DNA of 54,031 nucleotides from assembly GCA_035452965.1 (NCBI GenBank), contig DAOTCE010000033.1:1-54031 (forward strand). Direction: 5' to 3'. The DNA comes from Candidatus Paceibacterota bacterium (GTDB taxonomy: Bacteria > Verrucomicrobiota > Verrucomicrobiia > Limisphaerales > UBA8199). The position numbers and the translations under genes were made by a program. Shown in pieces: positions 33,709 through 43,372 of this stretch (its first letter is position 1; every line of letters begins with the position of its first letter). Under the pieces are notes generated by a model that saw nothing but the letters and a program-made list of their open reading frames with translations, searched no databases and was not told where the DNA came from.

Positions 33709-36700
33709 TTACTGTGGGCGGGCGCGATAGAAGCGCCACGGTTGACCCGGTGCAGTTGGATCAATGAACTCCACCAAAACTGCGTCGTTGGTCACCCAGC
33801 CTGCCGTGCTCCAGGTCTTCAAGTCCGCACTGGACTGCAGCAGGTAGGTTTCGCCCGGCTCGCCATAGACCAGGCAATGAAACCGGCGATCCGGCAAGAC
33901 CGAAGGGGACCGCAATTCGAGCCGGTGAACGACGGCGACGGCGAAGGGGTTGAGTAGTGAGCCTCCGGAGGCCAGCACGGCTTGTTCGCCAGTGGTGCCA
34001 TCAATTTGCACCACGGCGCCACTACCGCCGTTGGCAATCAATACGCGCCCGCCGGACGCCGTGGCAATGCCGGTAGGCAGGCTCAAAAGGTTGTTCGTGG
34101 CCAGGACAGTTTGCGCGCCGGAGGCTGGGTCAATGCGCAGCACGGAATCGAAAGAGCCGCCCCCGAACGTGGCCGCATCCGAAACGACCAGCATGCCGTT
34201 CTTGTCCATGGCGATGCCGACCGGAGCCACGAGGTTCGCGCCGCTGCTGACGATGGTCTGTGCGCCGGAGGCAGGGTCCAACCGCACGATGCGGCTGGCC
34301 TGACCGGCCAACGCGGACAAGTCCGCCACGAAGATATCCCCGTTTGGCGCCACGGTGACACCAGCCGGCAACACCAGGCTGCCTCCCGAGGAAAGCACAG
34401 AGATAGCGCCACTGACCGGGTGAACATGTTTAATGCCCTCCACGCCGTCGGCCACCAGGATCGAACCGTCGCGCTCGACGGCAATGCCGATGGGACCAAG
34501 CGGAGTCGTGGAGAAGTTGGTGGCGGCGGCGAGAACAGTCTGGGCCCCGCTGGCGGGGTTGACACGGAGCACGCCGCTGAGCTGGTCCACCAACAGGATG
34601 GAGCCGGACGGCTCGATGGCGATGCCGTGCAGGTCGGTTAAGAGATTGCTCTCCGACAGAACAAACTGCGCGCCGGCGGTGTCAATCAGCACCAACCGCC
34701 GCCCGCTGGCGTCGGCAACCACGATATCCCCCGGGTCCAGATTCGGTCGGATGGTAATGGTGAAGGCGGCGGGGACGGAATCGAGTGTTCCGTCGTTGGC
34801 GACAAAGCTGAAGACGTCCGTGCCGATGGCGCCGGGATCAGGGAGGTAAACGAAGGCGCCGGTGGCGGGATCGGCGATGGATACTGCGCCTTTGAGGGAA
34901 TTGGTGACCACCCGGTAATTCAGCGTTTGGGGTGGCAGGTCGGGGTCTGTGGCCGACAAGAGGCCCTGAAACGGCTGGTCTTCCATCGTCGTTCCTGAAC
35001 CAGCGAAAGAAGTGGGCGCTTGATTTTCGATGGTAAAGGTGAACACGCCGGGCGAGACCGCGTCCAGTGTCCCATCGTTGACCTGGAACACGACCGTATC
35101 GTCGCCGGTCTGGCCGATGGAGGCGGTGTAGCTGAACGCGCCGGTGCTTGTGTCGGTTAGAACAAGTGTTCCTTTGGTGCCGTTTGTCAACACACGAAAT
35201 GTCAGTAGCACGGGCGGGCAATCGGTGTCGGTCACGCTGAACACACCGTTGAAGGTCGCGTTAAGCCCGACGTTGGCAGTTCCGTTGAACGCAACGGGAG
35301 GATGATTGGCAGGGGCAACGTTAATGCGGAAGGTGTAGGTGGTATGTTCGCCCGTGGGAGTTACGCCACCGTCCGGATCGGACACATTAAAGGTGAAATC
35401 GTCGTTAGTGGCGCAGGCTCCGTCGTGCAGATAGCTGAGGCGGTCCAGGTTAATGTCCTCCTGGGTGAATGTGTCGCCGGCCAGCAGGTTGGTGCCGTTT
35501 AATCGGAGCCACCCATGGTGGGGCGGCCCGCCCATTCCTCCGGGAGCAACCGTGTAGGTCAGTTGCGCGGCGGGGTTTTCGGCATCGCTGGCCGCCAGCA
35601 ACGTGTTTCCGACAATCCGCGCCGCACCTTGCGTGGTGTACAACGGGTCGTTGCGATCAAGCCGCGGCGGATTGTTGACCGTGAGCAGGAAAGGTTGACT
35701 GCTGGTCGCGCCGCCATCCGTGAGGGATACAGTGACAACGGTCTTTCCGGATTGGCCGGCGAGCGGGTAAGCGCGGAGAAAGGCCGCATTAGCCGCCGTG
35801 CGCGTGATCGGGATGTTGCCATTTGGCAGGAGGGCTTGGTTGGTTGAGACACAGGGCAGGATGGACACCGACGAAGCCCCCGTTTCCGCATCCGTGAAGG
35901 TGAAGTAAATCGGGCCAACGGAGGTGTTTCCGGGCACTGACACATCCGCAAACGGTCCGCTGGTGAACACCGGCCGGGTGTTCTCGTAGAAGAAGCCGCC
36001 GGCAAAAGAGGTGTAGGCCGTGCCGCCGCCGGCGGGTGTGGATTGGGCGTCGTAGAACTCCAACGCCGGATAATAGGGGCCGGACAACGAGAACGACGCC
36101 TCGAAGAGCATGTTCGCCTGAAAAACCAGATCCGGAGTCACCACCAGCACCGCACCGATGTTGTCGGGGAGCCCCAAACCCGCGGCGTTCATCAAGGACA
36201 GCGGAGCGTCATAGACATCTTTAACGCGCAGCGTGAACCGCGTGTAAACCGTCGTCATGTTTGGCGGCAACCGGGTCTGGCCCGTCCAGACGAGGACCCC
36301 GCCTGGCAGATCGGAGAGATTGGAAGCGTAGCTCAGAATTTCCGCCGGAAGATACGGCTGCGGGAATGGCGACCGCACGAACGAGAGGCGCACCCCCTGG
36401 TTGGTGGCTCCCCAATAAACCACCGCCGAATTGGCCAGTGCCACGTTATAAAGATACCAGGTTTTGCCACCGGTCCGCCCGATGGCGCCTTCATCAGGCG
36501 AAGATGATTCTGAGAAGGAACAGTCAAGGGGCGGAGGGAAGAACGGGCCGGCAATGATCGAGTCCGTCGGCCGCACCACGAAACCGCCGGCGCTGGCTCC
36601 CACACCGCCAGGACCGGCCACGACAATCTGTCCGTAGGCGGTTCCGGCCGGAACGACCGCGGTGATCTGGTTGTCAGAAACTACGGTGAACTCGGCGATA

Positions 36701-38217
36701 ATCCCCTCAAATCCCACATAGGTGACCCCGGTCAGGTTGCTGCCTGTGATCGTCACGATCGTGCCGGGGGTGCCGACGACCGGCGAAAACGAGGAAACGA
36801 CCGGCCGCGCAGCCAGGGTGGTGAAGGCGGCATCCGTGCCGTCGGTGCGGAACACGACGTTGCTGGCCACGAGGCGGTAGTGGTAGGAGGCCAAATGGGT
36901 CAGATTGCTGATCGCAGCACTCACAGTGACGGCGCTGGAACCGCCGGCAAGGGGCTGAACCGGTGTGACGTTTCCATAGCTGGTCGTGGCACCCCACTCG
37001 AACCAGGCCGTGGCGTTGGTGCCGTGCGGATTCACCGTCCCTCTTAGAGTGGCCTTCCAAGCGCTCACATTGCTGGCGGCCAGGGTCGTGACGGTTGGGG
37101 GCAGCAGCAGGGTCAGGGTGGCAACACTGCTGGTGGCGCTGCCGTAATCGTTGGAGATGATTACCCGGTAATCGCCAATGCTGGACGGTTGCGCGTTGGT
37201 TATCAACAGCACGTCGTTGGTCGCCCCAGCCAGGTTGGCGGAGTTGAATTGCCATTGATACGCAAGCACACCCGGGCCCGTCGCGGTGACGACGAACGTG
37301 GCGTTGGAGCCGAGAGGGACATTCTGGTTTTGCGGTTGCTCGGTAATGATGGGAGACGAAATGGTCAGCGCCGCGACACTGCTGGTCACGCTGCCGGTTT
37401 CGTTGGTCACAATTACCCGGTAATCCCCGACGTAGGACAACTGCACGTTGGTCAACGTGAGGCTGGCTCCAGTGGCTTCGCTCAGGTCGGCGTTGTTGAA
37501 CTGCCACTGATAGGACAGCGAGCCCAAGCCAACGGCCGTGACCGCGAACGTGACCTCAGACCCAATGGCGACGCCGCGGCTTTGCGGCTGCCCTACAATC
37601 ACCGGCGATTGCGTGAGGGAAAAGTCGTCGCAAAAATAGCTGCCGCTGCCGCCAGGGCCGGATGCGTTCAGCGAGACCTTGTTGAAACCAATGTTCTCGT
37701 TGGTTCCGGAAAAGAGGACCGCACCATCCAGCGTGACGATCTGGTTGGTGGGGCCGGTGGTGATGGAAAACAGGTGCCAGCCCGGAGCGCGGGCGCCGAC
37801 AGAGCCGCTGCTAATGTGCGAGTTCCAATAATAATTGCCGTAGTCCCAATCCTGCACCCCGATCGAAGCGCTCTTCGCCGCGGTGGTGTTCTCCAGGACA
37901 AAGGACGCATAGCAATAGAACACGCTGTCATAGAACCACACGCTGGCAGTGCCGAATTCCGCCTCCGCAAAGACATGGTTCAGGCTCAGCCCCAACTGCC
38001 CGCCGGTCGTGCGCGTCATGCGGACAGATTGCGTGCCGGTGTGAGGCTGGAGCGAGGAGGGGGCGATGGTGCCGTTCTGTTGCTGCGCCGTCCAGAACGG
38101 GTCCAGCGCGGCGCCTTCAAAACCGTCGTTAAAAGCTGTCGCAGCCTCCGCGCACAGGGGAAGCGCCAGCGACAATAACAGAATCCTCGTCTTCAAGTTT
38201 CGTGCAATCGTCTTCAT
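33709..38217 (-). CDS. Giant multidomain exoprotein (Ig, IPT/TIG, cadherin-like, propeller)
   Basis: Secreted protein of 1502 residues, probably surface-associated. After a signal peptide (ILLLSLALPLCAEA, to about 25) come a laminin-G-like or lectin-like sandwich (about 28-205), two Ig-like domains (about 208-290 and 290-375, with YQWQFNNADLSEAT and YQWQFNSANLAGAT), a fibronectin-like segment (376-470), an IPT/TIG domain (about 472-550, SSFSPVVGTPGTIVTITGSNL), an unknown middle, a CSPG/cadherin-like repeat (about 850-970), two VCBS/cadherin-like repeats (about 975-1160), a six-bladed NHL/SMP30-like propeller (about 1165-1415) and a C-terminal YLLQSSADLKTW domain (about 1430-1500) common in verrucomicrobial exoproteins. 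It diverges from the DUF1846 gene. Adhesion or substrate binding is inferred. Confidence 0.85.
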   Translation of the reverse strand: MKTIARNLKTRILLLSLALPLCAEAATAFNDGFEGAALDPFWTAQQQNGTIAPSSLQPHTGTQSVRMTRTTGGQLGLSLNHVFAEAEFGTASVWFYDSVFYCYASFVLENTTAAKSASIGVQDWDYGNYYWNSHISSGSVGARAPGWHLFSITTGPTNQIVTLDGAVLFSGTNENIGFNKVSLNASGPGGSGSYFCDDFSLTQSPVIVGQPQSRGVAIGSEVTFAVTAVGLGSLSYQWQFNNADLSEATGASLTLTNVQLSYVGDYRVIVTNETGSVTSSVAALTISSPIITEQPQNQNVPLGSNATFVVTATGPGVLAYQWQFNSANLAGATNDVLLITNAQPSSIGDYRVIISNDYGSATSSVATLTLLLPPTVTTLAASNVSAWKATLRGTVNPHGTNATAWFEWGATTSYGNVTPVQPLAGGSSAVTVSAAISNLTHLASYHYRLVASNVVFRTDGTDAAFTTLAARPVVSSFSPVVGTPGTIVTITGSNLTGVTYVGFEGIIAEFTVVSDNQITAVVPAGTAYGQIVVAGPGGVGASAGGFVVRPTDSIIAGPFFPPPLDCSFSESSSPDEGAIGRTGGKTWYLYNVALANSAVVYWGATNQGVRLSFVRSPFPQPYLPAEILSYASNLSDLPGGVLVWTGQTRLPPNMTTVYTRFTLRVKDVYDAPLSLMNAAGLGLPDNIGAVLVVTPDLVFQANMLFEASFSLSGPYYPALEFYDAQSTPAGGGTAYTSFAGGFFYENTRPVFTSGPFADVSVPGNTSVGPIYFTFTDAETGASSVSILPCVSTNQALLPNGNIPITRTAANAAFLRAYPLAGQSGKTVVTVSLTDGGATSSQPFLLTVNNPPRLDRNDPLYTTQGAARIVGNTLLAASDAENPAAQLTYTVAPGGMGGPPHHGWLRLNGTNLLAGDTFTQEDINLDRLSYLHDGACATNDDFTFNVSDPDGGVTPTGEHTTYTFRINVAPANHPPVAFNGTANVGLNATFNGVFSVTDTDCPPVLLTFRVLTNGTKGTLVLTDTSTGAFSYTASIGQTGDDTVVFQVNDGTLDAVSPGVFTFTIENQAPTSFAGSGTTMEDQPFQGLLSATDPDLPPQTLNYRVVTNSLKGAVSIADPATGAFVYLPDPGAIGTDVFSFVANDGTLDSVPAAFTITIRPNLDPGDIVVADASGRRLVLIDTAGAQFVLSESNLLTDLHGIAIEPSGSILLVDQLSGVLRVNPASGAQTVLAAATNFSTTPLGPIGIAVERDGSILVADGVEGIKHVHPVSGAISVLSSGGSLVLPAGVTVAPNGDIFVADLSALAGQASRIVRLDPASGAQTIVSSGANLVAPVGIAMDKNGMLVVSDAATFGGGSFDSVLRIDPASGAQTVLATNNLLSLPTGIATASGGRVLIANGGSGAVVQIDGTTGEQAVLASGGSLLNPFAVAVVHRLELRSPSVLPDRRFHCLVYGEPGETYLLQSSADLKTWSTAGWVTNDAVLVEFIDPTAPGQPWRFYRARPQ

Positions 38218-38500
38218 GGTCTTGTTGAGTGGTGCCGACGCGGGTAGGCGATTTGAATCAGAGGGCCACAGCCCCCTGTCTTTTTTTCATTATCAGCGGT
38301 AGCGCCAACATCGCTGTGGATGAGGAGCGTGGATGGAGGGGTTTGTGGATGCAAGGGATTTCTACAGCCAGAAGCAATTCCAGTTCATTAAAGTACAGAG
38401 TGTCAGCAACTCCAAGATGTCTTTGATATTTGGTAGCTTTCCAAAGGCCGCAGAAACCCCTAGGATGAAGGCGATGGCGATTCAGCAGAAGGAACAACCC

Positions 38501-40018
38501 ATGGCCGCAACCACCGGTTTCGACAACGAGCGCTACCTGGAGCAACAGAGCGCCGCGATTCTGCAGCGCGTTGACGGTGCCAACCAGAAGCTCTACCTCG
38601 AGTTCGGCGGCAAGCTGCTGCTGGACTATCATGCCGCGCGGGTGCTGCCCGGTTTCCAGCCCGAGGTGAAGATGCGGCTCTTGCAGCGGCTCAAGGACCG
38701 GGCGGAGGTGGTGTTGTGCATCTACGCGGGGGATATCGAGAAGAAGAAGATGCGGGCGGACTTCGGGATCACCTATGACACAGACGCGCTCAAGACGATT
38801 GACGAACTCCGGGAATGGGGCGTGACGGTGCGGGCGGTGGTGATCACGCGGTTTGACAATCAGCCGGCGGCGGTGGCCTTCAAGAACAAGCTGGAACGGC
38901 GGGATATCCGCGTCTATACGCACCGGGCGACGAAGGGTTACCCGACGGACGTGGACATGATTGTCAGCGAGGAAGGCTATGGGGCAAACCCGTGGATTGA
39001 GACAGAGCGGCCGATCGTGGTGGTCACCGGGCCGGGGCCGGGGAGCGGAAAGCTGGCCACCTGCCTGTCACAGCTTTACCACGAGCACAAGCGTGGGCGA
39101 AAGGTGGGCTACGCCAAGTTCGAGACGTTTCCGATCTGGAACCTGCCGTTGAAGCACGAGGTGAACGTGGCCTACGAAGCCGCGACCACCGAGCTGAAGG
39201 ACGTAAACCTGATTGACCATTTTCATCTGGAGGCCTATGGGCAAACGGCGGTCAATTACAACCGGGACATCGAGGCGTTTCCGCTGCTGCGGCGGATCAT
39301 TGAGCGGATCACGGGCGAGCCGTCGTTCTACAAATCGCCGACGGACATGGGGGTGAACCGGGCCGGTTTCGGAATCGTGGACGACGGGATGTGCCGGCAG
39401 GCGGCCCGGCAGGAAATCATCCGGCGCTATTTCAACTACGCCTGCGAGTACGCGATGGGGCTGGTAGAGCGTGATTCAGTGGAGCGGGTGGAGTTGATCA
39501 TGCGGAACCTGGAACTGAGCACGACGGATCGCCGGGTGGTGGCTCCGGCGCAGGAGGCCGCGCGCGCGGCGCAGTCGCGGGGCAAGGGGAGCGACGGTTT
39601 CTTCTGCGGTGCGGCCATCGCGTTGAAGGATGGGAGGATTGTCACCGGCATGAACTCGCCGCTAATGCACGCCGCCTCGAGCTTGGTGCTCAACGCGGTT
39701 AAGATGCTTGCCAACATTCCGGATACGATTCATCTCCTGCCGACTAATGTGACCCGGTCGCTCAGCCATTTCAAAACAGACGTGCTCAAGGGAAAGGTGA
39801 CCAGCCTGGACCTGGAGGAGACCCTTATCGCGCTGAGCATCAGCGCCCTGATGAATCCGGCCGCGGAGGCCGCCATCGAACATCTAAAAGTGCTCCACGG
39901 TTGTGACGTCCACCTCACGCATATCCCGTCGCCCGGTGACGCCGCCGGTTTGCGCAAGCTCGGCGTGAACGCCACCAGCCAGCCGGAATTCGCCTCAAAG
40001 TACCTATTTGTGAGCTGA
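38501..40018 (+). CDS. DUF1846 domain-containing protein
   Basis: Cytoplasmic protein of 505 residues, matching the usual length of about 500. It starts TTGFDNERYLEQQSAAI and contains LYLEFGGKLLLDYHAARVLPGF, VTGPGPGSGKLATCLSQLYHE (a P-loop-like Gly-rich segment), NLPLKHEVNVAYEAATTEL, SPTDMGVNRAGFGIVDD and HAASSLVLNAVKMLANIPD, all typical of the family. The biochemical function is not established. The ATG at 38501 was chosen because AAGGA lies 7 nt upstream and the family N-terminus begins there; earlier ATGs at 38474 and 38465 and an upstream open frame to 38333 are less likely. It converges on the RNase E/G gene. Confidence 0.9.
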   Translation: MAATTGFDNERYLEQQSAAILQRVDGANQKLYLEFGGKLLLDYHAARVLPGFQPEVKMRLLQRLKDRAEVVLCIYAGDIEKKKMRADFGITYDTDALKTIDELREWGVTVRAVVITRFDNQPAAVAFKNKLERRDIRVYTHRATKGYPTDVDMIVSEEGYGANPWIETERPIVVVTGPGPGSGKLATCLSQLYHEHKRGRKVGYAKFETFPIWNLPLKHEVNVAYEAATTELKDVNLIDHFHLEAYGQTAVNYNRDIEAFPLLRRIIERITGEPSFYKSPTDMGVNRAGFGIVDDGMCRQAARQEIIRRYFNYACEYAMGLVERDSVERVELIMRNLELSTTDRRVVAPAQEAARAAQSRGKGSDGFFCGAAIALKDGRIVTGMNSPLMHAASSLVLNAVKMLANIPDTIHLLPTNVTRSLSHFKTDVLKGKVTSLDLEETLIALSISALMNPAAEAAIEHLKVLHGCDVHLTHIPSPGDAAGLRKLGVNATSQPEFASKYLFVS

Positions 40019-40099
40019 CGCGGAGCACGATTCCGCCTGGCCTCTCCCGAGAGGACGGTTGGATGGGCACCCTGGCAGCGGCAAGCCGCGTCCTCCCGC

Positions 40100-40126
40100 T
40101 TGCGCCACCGCATTAGGGTGGCGCAA
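40100..40126. terminator. Hairpin between convergent genes
   Basis: TTGCGCCACC / GGTGGCGCAA, a perfect 10-bp stem with a 7-base loop, between the DUF1846 stop (40018) and the RNase E/G stop (40190). A second stem with one mismatch follows at 40141-40164 (loop TT). Together they may form a bidirectional terminator, although neither has a long T-run. Confidence 0.5.
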
Positions 40127-40189
40127 CAACGGTCAAAGCTGCCGCTCGCAATTTTGCGCGCGGCCAAGGGCAGTAAGGAGTCGCTATGC

Positions 40190-42157
40190 TCAGCCGCCGG
40201 CGCTGGCCAGCTCTTCATTCGTCGCGACGTTCACAATCTTGAACTGCTCGGCGTGAAGAGAAGGTTCGGCGCGGAAGGAGAGCTTGCCGAAATAGCGCTT
40301 CTCCATCTCGATGAGGTGCTTCTCGTCTTCGGTGCGGAGGCGTTCGAGGATGGTCGGGTGCACGACGATGCGTAACTGGAAATCCGACTCGTCGCGCGAA
40401 CGGCGCTTCAGGATTTCGCCGAGCTTGCGCTGGATCTCGACGCTCATTGTGAGTGCGCTTTTGACTTTGCCGCGGCCTTTGCAGTAGGGGCAATCATCAT
40501 ACACGGCGGCATTGACGCTCTCGGAGTGGCGCTGACGGGTCATTTCCATCAGGCCGAGCTGAGAGATGGGCAAAACATGAGTCTTGGCTTTATCACGACG
40601 CAGCCCCTCCTTCATGCGCTGGTAGACCTGTTGCTGGTCACGGCGGGACTTCATGTCAATGAAATCGAGCACAATAAGTCCGCCCATGTTGCGCAGGCGA
40701 AGCTGGCGGCTGATTTCATCGGCCGCCTCGAGGTTCACCTTCAAGATGGTGGATTCCTGGTCTTTGCCGCCCTTGTGGCGGCCGGTGTTGACGTCAATAG
40801 CGACGAGCGCCTCAGTCTCGTCCACGACGATGTAACCGCCGCTCTTCAAATGAACCTGGCGGGAGAAAGCGTTCTCCAGTTGCCGGGTAATGCTGAAGCG
40901 GTCAAAGATCGGTTGAGGGTCGCTGTAAAGGATGATCTTTCCGGCGGAACGCTTGGAGATTCTGGAGATCAAATCCCGCATCCGGTCGCACGCCCTGGGG
41001 CTGTCCACCACAATGCGCTCGACGTCTTCGGTTAGGAAGTCGCGCACGGTGCGCTCGATGAGGTCCGGCTCCTGGAACACGCAGCTGGGCGGCGGTTGGG
41101 ATTTTATGCGCTCCTGGATCTGGTTCCACTCCTCGAGGAGCAGGGCGAGGTCGCGCACAAAGTAGCGTTTTTGCTGGCCTTCGCCGGCGGTGCGCATGAT
41201 GACGCCCATGCCGTCGGGGATGGCCAGATCGCGAAGAATCTTCTTGAGCCGCTGGCGCTCCTGCTGGTTCTCGATCTTGCGGGAGATGCCGCTTTGGTCT
41301 GAGTTCGGGAGCAGGACCAGGTAGCGTCCCGGGAGGACCAGGTTGGTTGTCACCCGCGGGCCCTTAGTGCCGATCGGGCCCTTGGTCACCTGGGCGATGA
41401 TGTCGCTGCCGGGCGGGTACAGGCGCGGGATGTCCTTTTGCGTAATCTTGGGTTTGTCGCGCCGCTTCCCCGGCCGATCAACAATCTCGACGCCGCTGTC
41501 GAAAGCATTGGGCACAATATCCCAGTAATGCAGGAAAGCGTTTTTCTCGAATCCGATATCCACAAAGGCGGCCTTGAGACCGTCTTCCAGGTTTCGCACC
41601 CGGCCCTTGAAGATGCTGCCGACCAGCCGTTCCTCGGTCGTCCGCTCGATGGTGAATTCCTCCAGCCGGCCTTCTTCGGAGACCGCGACGCGGGTTTCGA
41701 GCGTCTCGGCATTGATGACCACTTCCTTGTGGATGCGTTTGACTGGCTTGATCAGCCGTTGGACCTTCTTGACGAGCGTGTTCGCCGCGGCGCGGATGGT
41801 TTCCACAATTCCCTTCGGCGGGTCCTTAACGGGCACTGGGGAGAAGGGTTTGTCTTCCTGCACCTCGGCGGGAGTGCCCGGGTGAGGTTCTCGGAAACGG
41901 CCTTTGCCCGGGCCTTTCGCCTCCGGCGTTTCTCGCGGCAGACCTTCAGGTGGCAGGCCCGCGGCCACGTTTTCAGCGCGCTCGATTTCGTGCGCATGGC
42001 GGTGCTCAAAGAGCTTCTCAGGCCCGGCGGGCTTGCCCAATGCCTCGGCGCGAGCTTGCATGGCTTCGCGATCGGAGTGGGGCTGTCCATGGCCGAGCCC
42101 GCCGCTGGGGCGAAAACGCATGCCGCGCCGTCGCCGGGAAAAACTTCTGTCACTCAT
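40190..42157 (-). CDS. rng: RNase E/G family endoribonuclease
   Basis: Single-strand-specific endoribonuclease of 655 residues for rRNA/mRNA processing. A basic, Pro-rich N-terminal extension (about 1-130) precedes the RNase E/G core: an S1-like region (about 180-270, GSIFKGRVRNLEDGLKAAFVDIGFEKNAFLHY split by an insert), the catalytic Mg Asp residues in ALVAIDVNTGR and LIVLDFIDM, and the Zn-link CPYCKGRGKV. It ends soon after the core, like RNase G, without the RNase E C-terminal scaffold; the N-terminal extension is the unusual part. It starts 4 bp after the rodA stop and so ends the mre-mrdA-rodA cluster, echoing the mre-rng linkage of proteobacteria. Confidence 0.93.
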   Translation of the reverse strand: MSDRSFSRRRRGMRFRPSGGLGHGQPHSDREAMQARAEALGKPAGPEKLFEHRHAHEIERAENVAAGLPPEGLPRETPEAKGPGKGRFREPHPGTPAEVQEDKPFSPVPVKDPPKGIVETIRAAANTLVKKVQRLIKPVKRIHKEVVINAETLETRVAVSEEGRLEEFTIERTTEERLVGSIFKGRVRNLEDGLKAAFVDIGFEKNAFLHYWDIVPNAFDSGVEIVDRPGKRRDKPKITQKDIPRLYPPGSDIIAQVTKGPIGTKGPRVTTNLVLPGRYLVLLPNSDQSGISRKIENQQERQRLKKILRDLAIPDGMGVIMRTAGEGQQKRYFVRDLALLLEEWNQIQERIKSQPPPSCVFQEPDLIERTVRDFLTEDVERIVVDSPRACDRMRDLISRISKRSAGKIILYSDPQPIFDRFSITRQLENAFSRQVHLKSGGYIVVDETEALVAIDVNTGRHKGGKDQESTILKVNLEAADEISRQLRLRNMGGLIVLDFIDMKSRRDQQQVYQRMKEGLRRDKAKTHVLPISQLGLMEMTRQRHSESVNAAVYDDCPYCKGRGKVKSALTMSVEIQRKLGEILKRRSRDESDFQLRIVVHPTILERLRTEDEKHLIEMEKRYFGKLSFRAEPSLHAEQFKIVNVATNEELASAGG

Positions 42158-42161
42158 AGGT

Positions 42162-43367
42162 TTAATATGCCTTTCGATAGATAAACACGTTTTGCAGGAT
42201 GCCCATAGCGATCAACGAGCCGAGCACTGAGGATCCGCCGTAACTTAGCAGCGGCAGTGGCACGCCCGTCACGGGCATTATCCGAATGTTCATGCCGATA
42301 TTGATGAATACATGGCTGAAGAGCAGGGTTACCACGCCCACCGCCATCAACTTGCCCAGGCGGTCGCGTGCCTGGCCGGCGATTCTGATTCCTGTGAACA
42401 GAACCACTCCATACAGCGTGAGCACGGCCACGCTGCCGACAAAGCCACTCTCCTCGGCAATGACGGAGAAGATGAAGTCGTTGTGCGCCACTGATCGCGG
42501 CAGGTAGCCGAGGGCATTCTGCGTGCCTTGCCGCCAGCCTTTGCCCGTCAACCCGCCCGAGCCGACGGAGATCAATGCCTGCCGCATGTTGTGCGTGTAA
42601 TCGGCCTGCTGCTGGCGCAGGCGTGCTCGATCCGCCTTGGACGCGCCGGGAGGCGGAGATTCCTCTATGCCGAAGTACACCAGCAGACGGCGCCGCTGAT
42701 AGTCTTCCAGTGTAACCTGCCAGTTCTTTGGCGCGAACAGCACATCCACCAGGAACAGGGCACCCAGGATTCCGACCCCGCCGACCAGCCGCAGGAGGTA
42801 GCGCCTTGGAATGCCGGCCACGAACAGCATGGCCAGCCCGGCCGGCAGCAGTACGAGGGCCGAGCCGAGATCCGGCTCCTTCAGAATCAGGATGAACGGC
42901 ACCATCATCAGGCCGAGGGCCTTCAGGAAGATGGACACCACGCGCAGCTCCTCAACCGGGCGACTCAGGAAATGCGCCTGGGCCAGGATGAAGGCGAGCT
43001 TGGCAAACTCGGATGGCTGCAGACTGAAGAGGCCGAAATCAAACCATCTCCGCGCGCCGAAACGCACCGTGCCGAAAAGAAGCACCATGACCAGCAGCGC
43101 CATGGCTATCCAATAGGCAACCATGGACCACCGGGCCAGCGTGTGATAGTCCACGCAGCAGAGAGCCGCCGCCGCGCCCATCCCGAGCACATACCAGAGG
43201 ACCTGCCGGAACCAGCTCTGATTGTACCAGGGCGCCAGCCGAGCCGATTCGCTCACCATCGTGGCGCTGTACACGAACGCCCCGCCCAGCAGCATCAAAC
43301 CCAGCAGTGCAGCCAACTGCAGCCGGTCAATGCGCGACGGACGTTCGTTGAGGCTGACTTCAAACAT
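42162..43367 (-). CDS. rodA: SEDS peptidoglycan glycosyltransferase RodA
   Basis: Integral membrane lipid II polymerase of the elongasome, 401 residues with about ten predicted transmembrane helices. SEDS hallmarks visible are FDFGLFSLQPSEFAKLAFIL-like helix entry, KEPDLGSALVLLPAG (conserved Asp), and near the C-terminus NIGMNIRIMPVTGVPLPLLSYGGSSVL. A loop of about 70 residues (VTLEDYQRRRLLVYFGIEESPPPGASKADRARLRQQQ) is somewhat charged and probably periplasmic. It starts 5 bp after the mrdA stop. Confidence 0.96.
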   Translation of the reverse strand: MFEVSLNERPSRIDRLQLAALLGLMLLGGAFVYSATMVSESARLAPWYNQSWFRQVLWYVLGMGAAAALCCVDYHTLARWSMVAYWIAMALLVMVLLFGTVRFGARRWFDFGLFSLQPSEFAKLAFILAQAHFLSRPVEELRVVSIFLKALGLMMVPFILILKEPDLGSALVLLPAGLAMLFVAGIPRRYLLRLVGGVGILGALFLVDVLFAPKNWQVTLEDYQRRRLLVYFGIEESPPPGASKADRARLRQQQADYTHNMRQALISVGSGGLTGKGWRQGTQNALGYLPRSVAHNDFIFSVIAEESGFVGSVAVLTLYGVVLFTGIRIAGQARDRLGKLMAVGVVTLLFSHVFINIGMNIRIMPVTGVPLPLLSYGGSSVLGSLIAMGILQNVFIYRKAY

Positions 43368-43372
43368 TGTCG